DNA from: Sipunculus nudus
Taxonomy: Eukaryota; Annelida; Sipuncula; Golfingiida; Sipunculidae
NCBI GenBank assembly: GCA_026874595.1
Contig: CM049314.1
Coordinates: 36,933,229-36,997,228 of the forward strand
Direction: 5' to 3'
Length of the DNA: 64,000 bases
The notes under the pieces were generated by a model. It saw only the letters and a program-made list of their open reading frames with translations. It did not search any database and was not told the DNA's origin. The first letter of the stretch is position 1. Each line of letters starts with the position of its first letter. Below are positions 58,200 to 64,000 of the stretch, in pieces. The translations under genes were made by a program, and so were the position numbers.

Positions 58200-59050
58200 T
58201 GGTAAAAAATGTTTGTTAAGGAACCTTGAACAATGGGTAGTATGACCTCCAGAGTGCTCAAAATTGTGTTCTTATGCCCATAGTCCTTAGAAAATAGGTA
58301 ACAATGACCTGTGACTTTATTTAAGGTTTCTAAGAAGTTTTACTAGGAACTCCCTTATTAAGACACTAAGTTAGAAGTTTGTACAACAATCTGCTACAAC
58401 TTGTGTACATGTGACTTATAGGGTACTAAAATCATGTTCCTTCACTTAGCTCACAGAATATAGGTTGGAATGACCTTATTTTGGATGTCCAAGGAAACAT
58501 TACAGTGACCTCTCTTTACATCAAGAAAGACATTTCTAGATGCAATAGTTAAGATTTGTACCCTGTGCAACTTTTTGGGTGCTCAACATTATATTTTTTG
58601 CTCATAGATCACAAAATAAAGGTCAAAGTGACCTAATTTCAGAATCAAAGAGACTTGCCTAAGACTTCCCTGGATATTGCATTGAAATATTCTAAGGTTA
58701 ATGGGTACAATTTGTGCCCATGCAGGCTGACTTTCAGGCTGCTCAAATCATGTTTTTGTCCTGTATAGGTCAGGGTGATTTAATTTCATGTTTCTTAGGA
58801 CATATACCCAGAACCACCCTAAATGTCACATTAGAAGGTTCTAGGCCAAATGGATACAATTTTTGCCACGATTGTTTTGACTTTATGAGTGCTCAAAATC
58901 ATGTTTTCAGCCAGTGGTTTGCAGAATACAGGTCACTGTGACCTAATTACATGTTCCAAAGAAGATTTACCTGGGACCTCCCTGGAGGAGTACCGTTGGA
59001 GGTTTCTAGGTTTGACGGTTTCTATTTGTGCCCTCTAAATGTCTGTACTG
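58200..59050 (+). repeat. Tandem repeat of about 165 bp with palindromic ERE-type sites
   Basis: About five diverged units share GTGCTCAAAATCATGTT, a tract like AATATAGGTCAAAGTGACCT, and ATGGGTACAATTTGTGCCC. Perfect palindromes AGGTCAAAGTGACCT (58620-58634) and AGGTCACTGTGACCT (58930-58944) occur in two units; others carry damaged versions. It resembles the tail repeat at 8.0-9.1 kb. Confidence 0.85.
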
Positions 59051-60850
59051 CTTCATATGAAGGTCTTAAAAACAGGGAAAAAAAATGCATTAGAAAGATT
59101 CCAAAATCTGGCCATCAGTATTGTTGTTGAAATCAATCCCTACATGCCTCCCTAACAAAGGTTTAATTAAACTTAATTCAAACTTTATGAGAAGTGAGCG
59201 ATGCAATAATGGTACCTGTAGTATGACCAGACTAGTTCTTGATGCAGCAGAAAGTTTTATCAACACAGTCTGTGTTCGTACCTGTAGCCTTCAGAAAAAT
59301 TGTTCACTTACTGACTTGACCCATAATGGCTCATTTGTTACTTGCCTTCATTACATTTAAGAGGTGAAGCTTCTAGCTTTATATGTCATTATACCGTGTA
59401 TGTGAGTTAAATCATGCGTAACCTTTCCTGCCATTAACAGTGGCTGAAGTTACATCACAACGACTGCTATATAAAACCACAGTTTATATTTCTTCCATTA
59501 TGTTTGTTCATGTAATTCTACGGAGTATATTAACATGAAATCTCTGGGGACAGCCAGAAAAGAGTTAATGACCAAAACCAATTACTTTTGTTAACAAGAT
59601 TCCCAGTGTATATGGTCTGGGTTTTGCTGCGTTTTAAATATTTTACAGTCTGTGGTGCTTTTTCATTGCTTTATTGATCGCCTCACATAATCTCATGGAT
59701 TGCCTCTATGTCCAGTGAGAGTTGAGATAAGGGGATTACGAGATGAATTGCCATTAAATTGATGACATACGAGACCCATTTGATTGACAGGTAGAGGGTG
59801 AATGCATCCATGACTGGATGCATTTGGCAATGGTTTGTCCATGACAAACCAGATAATGGTACTTCAAGCTGATAGACTGCCCCATGAGACTTGTTGTCAC
59901 TGGCTTAATTGCTTCATCAAAGTAATGGTATATACTTGAAGTAAAATTGTCAGCAGTAATAAAAAATCCATGTATTTGTTTGGCCTTGCTAATCAGTGCA
60001 ATCACATTCTTCCAAAGTTTACTGTATTTTTCTGTTTCTGCAAGTTATATTAAATATTTATTGGATATTTTATTTTACAGATCGAAATACAGTGACATGA
60101 AAAAGTGCATGTGTCTTTTTGTCTGTGTCCCAAGCTAGACCTTTTTAATTTCAGTCTGAAATTAACTTTTACTAACATTGCGAGACATTGTCTAGGATTC
60201 AGTTTCCACCATTTTATGGTATAGTTACCATTGCTTTAAATATAACTGCACATAGTGGGCTTATTATATAGCATTTCACTCAATTCTGTCTGAAAAATTT
60301 CAGTTATTTCAGCCCAGTCTGAATGCTTCATTATGGCATGTTGTTTGATATCTTTTGTGGCATCCCTTACAATTTGTAGTCTTCGCAAATCTTACATACA
60401 TTATGCATCTGAGCAAGATTCAGAATCTTGAAACAGAATCAGTTATATAGAATTAAGGGAAAGCATATATATATTTACTGTTATGTTACAAGTGTATACC
60501 TGACATTTTGATAGTAAAGTTTATATTTTAACCTTTTATTGTTCAGATAATTTTTAAATATCAGTCAGATTCTACCTTCTTTATTCAGTATCGACTTTGC
60601 AGGTGATATCATGTTCACTTTTAGTGAATCTAAACCCAATTTTCAACTGAAAACTAATATGCATTATGTATGACCTCTAGCCATATCAGGTAGTATCAGT
60701 CTCAAGTGGTCGTGAGTGGCTCTCTGAGAAGCGTTAATCCTGACCCAAATTGATGCTGTATACATATGGCATTCTATTCCGGGGGTTAAAATTTAACAAT
60801 TTACTCTTCTTAAGGGTTTTGAAATGGATTGATTTCATCATAGAGTAAAC
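59051..60850. other. No gene recognised
   Basis: Short open frames only. No splice-flanked segment resembling the missing PCCB exons was seen. Confidence 0.45.
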
Positions 60851-60852
60851 TA

Positions 60853-62325
60853 CCGTTTTCCCCCGTGGATAATCCGCTACCGTTGATAATCCGCACCCCT
60901 ATTTAGAGCAACATTTTCTGAGGAAAAACACATAACCCTGTGTATAATACGCAGCCTGTTTCTGGCCAAAATCATGAATGCTGCAACTTGTATTTGCCGT
61001 AGTAATCGAATAAGCACTGGCTCCATGGAGGTAAACTTTGCCAGTCAGACCGACAAGTCTCTTCTTAGAAGATCATTACACTTAAATTGCAAAAAGGTTA
61101 TTCTCCTTTAGCTGTCAAATGTAAAAAAGGGTGCTGTTCAGTGTACAATACTGACACGTACCTGTTTTAAGTAAGATATAATATACTGAACAACCACCTG
61201 AAAATGCGAGCAAATTACGACCATTTTATATCAGTCCCTTTCGAAACTCCATTATTTTATCAATTTATAAATGCTTTGAAATACGACCAGCTGGCTATTA
61301 CAGATTACGAGTTTTTTTCTGACCAAAGTGATATATTACTATTAAATTGACCTGCCTAATATGGGCCATCGTGTTTATCCAGCGCTGACCCGGTTGATTG
61401 CCCATGGGTTAAGTCGCGGTCACCTGTATGTACTCACTGTTTGTTCTATTGTTGTGCGAATGTACTGACTACCGAACCCTGGCTGGTGCCTGGTATTCTA
61501 GGCACCTGGGGCAGACCCTGGACTTCCCCTGACCACGTGACAGACTCATACGACCTGCTAATCCGCGTAAGTGGAGGTGCCCTGATTTTAATCTTTGATC
61601 TTTGCCCCCGTGGTTTGTCTTTCATCTATACAGTGCAATACGCTACATGAAAGATTTTCTTTCAAGAGTGCATGACCTATGATGTTCTATATATATAATA
61701 TATATATAGTTTAGTATAAAAAAAGAAAATCCCCCCAACCTTTGTTATCAAGTTATAACACCATGGCCGTGATAACACTAATTTGTACAACTGATCAATC
61801 TGACCATGACGATGTACAAAATTAACTAAAGGAACCACTAGGCAATTATTCCTCCCTTGGCTCAATTTGTTTAGGAAGTATTTAAGTGTATCACGGATCA
61901 TTTCCTAAGAGAATTAATGACCCGGTATAACAACCCCCGTGCTGGTGCGCACAGCGCCATCTACCAACTGACAATGACATTAAATGAAGTCGGCCAAACC
62001 ATGCACAGTCATGCATATTTCAGTTCACAAATCATCAATGTTCTTCGGCTGTAAGCTACATTAAAGGTATATTTTAAGTTTATGAAATTATGACAGTAAA
62101 TAAAACCTATTATTATGTTTTCTTATGCCTAATTTGATAAAGTTCAGTGAGTATACACTTAGTTTGTATAAAATCCTTTATTATCACTCACCGTCGGCCC
62201 ACAAAACGATGTCCAATGTGATGGGGAAAATAGTTTGGAATTATGCTTCCATGTATAATACGCACCAATGTTTTTTATTTCAATTTCATGGAGAAAAACT
62301 GCGGATTATCCACGGGGGGAAACGG
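60853..62325. mobile_element. 1.47-kb TA-flanked MITE (CCG-ended family)
   Basis: The ends CCGTTTTCCCCCGTGGATAA and CCGTTTCCCCCCGTGGATAA (other strand) are nearly perfect inverted repeats of about 25 bp, flanked by TA. No transposase. The tip resembles the 43477-44794 element in starting CCGT and in its TA duplication. Confidence 0.9.
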
Positions 62326-63890
62326 TAAACCTAGTATCTGAAAAATAAGTCATGACAGGTCAACCTGAATACTAATTCAGAACCTGGTGTGGCAACAGGT
62401 TAAGTGGCTTTGGTATAATATGTTCCCATTTTCAGTGGTTATTGTATCACGTTTAAGTGCATTTGTATGAGCCATGACACAGCTGATCCTGAGGTCCTGC
62501 TGTGTGTGTACACAAAAGATTACTTGCGTGGGACACACAGACATAATACACCTGTGCTTTAGTTGGCCATTTGAGTACCTAGGGCCCAAAGAGGTTGATT
62601 ATTTCTCAAGTGTTTCGTGACAGCTTTGTATGTAAATCTTTACCCAACTAGATTTATCTTCTTTAATATTGGCGCTGCCTGAGCTTCATGTTTCATACAT
62701 TCTAACAAAAACATAATACAATAAACAATACTGTCTTTGTACTGCAGACAAGAGGTGATATCTATGTGGTAGTTGTCATATTTACTCGGATGTATATCAT
62801 ATACATTTTTATGTACACATTGTTAAAGAAACACTGTGGTTTAACTATTCAAATTAAGTATCCATCCCCATAACAATATATGTTTCTCAGTCATGTATGT
62901 ATATATTGACCTTTTTATTGCAAAGTCTTAAAAAATAATTCTTACCTTAGTCTGAAATGTACAATACATAATAGGGAAAAAAAGTTGTGTGTTTTGTTCT
63001 GGTTTTGGATGCTGGACTATCACTCTTTTTATCTCATCCCCATGACATAGTTGTGTTACAAAACATCAATTGATTTAGGTACCCATTGTTCATTGCTTTA
63101 TCGTGACCATTTCTATCAGCCCCATATACCAGATTCAATATATGCCATCTCTCCTGTGATGCTTCCGCTTTGATCGACACCAGAGACTGCTTCAGTAATA
63201 AATTTTCTATATCAGACAAGTGCTTTTATCAGAACATTGATATGTCAACTGAAAAAAAATATGACACGTTATTGGATTTTTTTTTTCAATTTTGGCAGCA
63301 ACCGAGTGTAATGGCAGCTGAATCCTGGAAACCATTTTGGTGTGAGGATATTAAGTCAAGATATGTTATCTAATTGGGCCCTTATGAAAAGTGTGGATTT
63401 ATCCATCACGGAAGAGCACACATTCAAAAGAAAAACTTCTCTCGTCATTCCATATGCTCTTTTTATTGGTTCTTGTGCCAAAAGTTTTGAGTTGGGAGTA
63501 CCTTCATGATTGTTTCATATGTCAATTCCATCTTCATACTACCAAATCTGTGGCTACGTTTTCACAGACCTTGATTCTTTGAGTTCAAGTCCAAGTCCAC
63601 CTTCTTTAAGCCTGAGTTACTTGAATCTAAGTCTGAGTCCATTGCAAATCTCCTTGAAAGAAATTTTAAATGGAAATTTTTAATTGTCAGGTTTATTTTA
63701 TATTAGTTAACTTACTCCATTTACTTGGTTGTTTGAGTATATATGGCTCCCGATGCAGAGTTAAAGCTTTGCATGTATGTTTTTTTTAAAATTTTGTTTG
63801 AAGTTCTTATAGAATATATAAATGTCTTTTTAGTAAGAGTTTTTTCACTGGAATCATGATGGACTTGGCCCCATATCTCAAGTCCTTGCA
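62326..63890. other. No gene recognised
   Basis: AT-rich sequence with only short open frames. Near 63571-63650 a few AAGTCTGAGT/AAGTCCAAGT motifs foreshadow the tandem repeat at the edge. Confidence 0.45.
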
Positions 63891-63892
63891 TC

Positions 63893-64000
63893 CAAGTCTG
63901 AGAACAAGTCTGAGTACAGGACCCTTGAGTCTGAGTACAAGTCTGAGTACAGGACCCTTGAGTCTGAGTACAAGTCTGAGTACAGGACCCTTGAGTCTGA
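63893..64000 (+). repeat. 33-bp tandem repeat running off the window
   Basis: ACAGGACCC starts at 63916, 63949 and 63982, exactly 33 bp apart. Within each unit AGTCTGAGTACA is itself repeated with one change. The array continues beyond position 64000. Confidence 0.95.

Overview
The window is animal nuclear DNA. It is AT-rich, has long introns bounded by GT/AG, and is dense in transposable elements. Two conserved protein-coding genes can be recognised, both partial. The repeat types (tRNA-derived SINEs, Helitron-like elements with internal tandem repeats, TA-flanked MITEs, BEL/Pao and Ty3/Gypsy retrotransposons) and the intron-rich genes fit a marine mollusc, most likely a bivalve. That species-level guess is inference.

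Left part (1-4822): four consecutive exons on the minus strand encode the N-terminal half of ALG9, an ER alpha-1,2-mannosyltransferase of N-glycan precursor synthesis. The first exon was not found and the remaining 3' exons lie left of position 1. Right part (29305-44953): eight consecutive plus-strand exons encode the N-terminal half of PCCB, the mitochondrial propionyl-CoA carboxylase beta subunit. No later exon was seen in the remaining 19 kb. The two genes are divergently arranged and unrelated in pathway.

Between them (about 5-29 kb) is a repeat-built region. It holds nuclear-receptor-motif tandem repeats (7.0-8.3 kb), then an unusual cluster at 10.3-13.3 kb in which a 'GC hairpin - TATA-like box - tRNA-like sequence' module occurs three times with 34, 34 and 35 bp between TATA and tRNA-like start. 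A 507-bp long-TIR element with a 9-bp target duplication sits inside this cluster. Next comes a decayed BEL/Pao element (14440-19529) inserted into an older LINE remnant. Its left end is an inverted copy of the LTR's right end, so both termini are the same LTR end, flanked by a perfect 5-bp duplication. A decayed, reversed Ty3/Gypsy element with both LTRs follows (20670-28611).

PCCB introns carry a decayed hAT transposon with 8-bp target duplication (30337-32114), a SINE with a perfect 12-bp target duplication, several TA-flanked MITEs and tandem repeats. The last PCCB intron or flank carries a Helitron-like element (48740-50220) with a dimeric 280-bp satellite, a truncated relative of it (51523-52575), a repeat array with two perfect palindromic estrogen-response-type sites (58.2-59.0 kb), a 1.47-kb MITE, and a 33-bp tandem repeat running off the right edge. 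Apart from ALG9, PCCB and transposon remnants, I saw no convincing protein gene. Most other open frames are short, chance or repeat-encoded.
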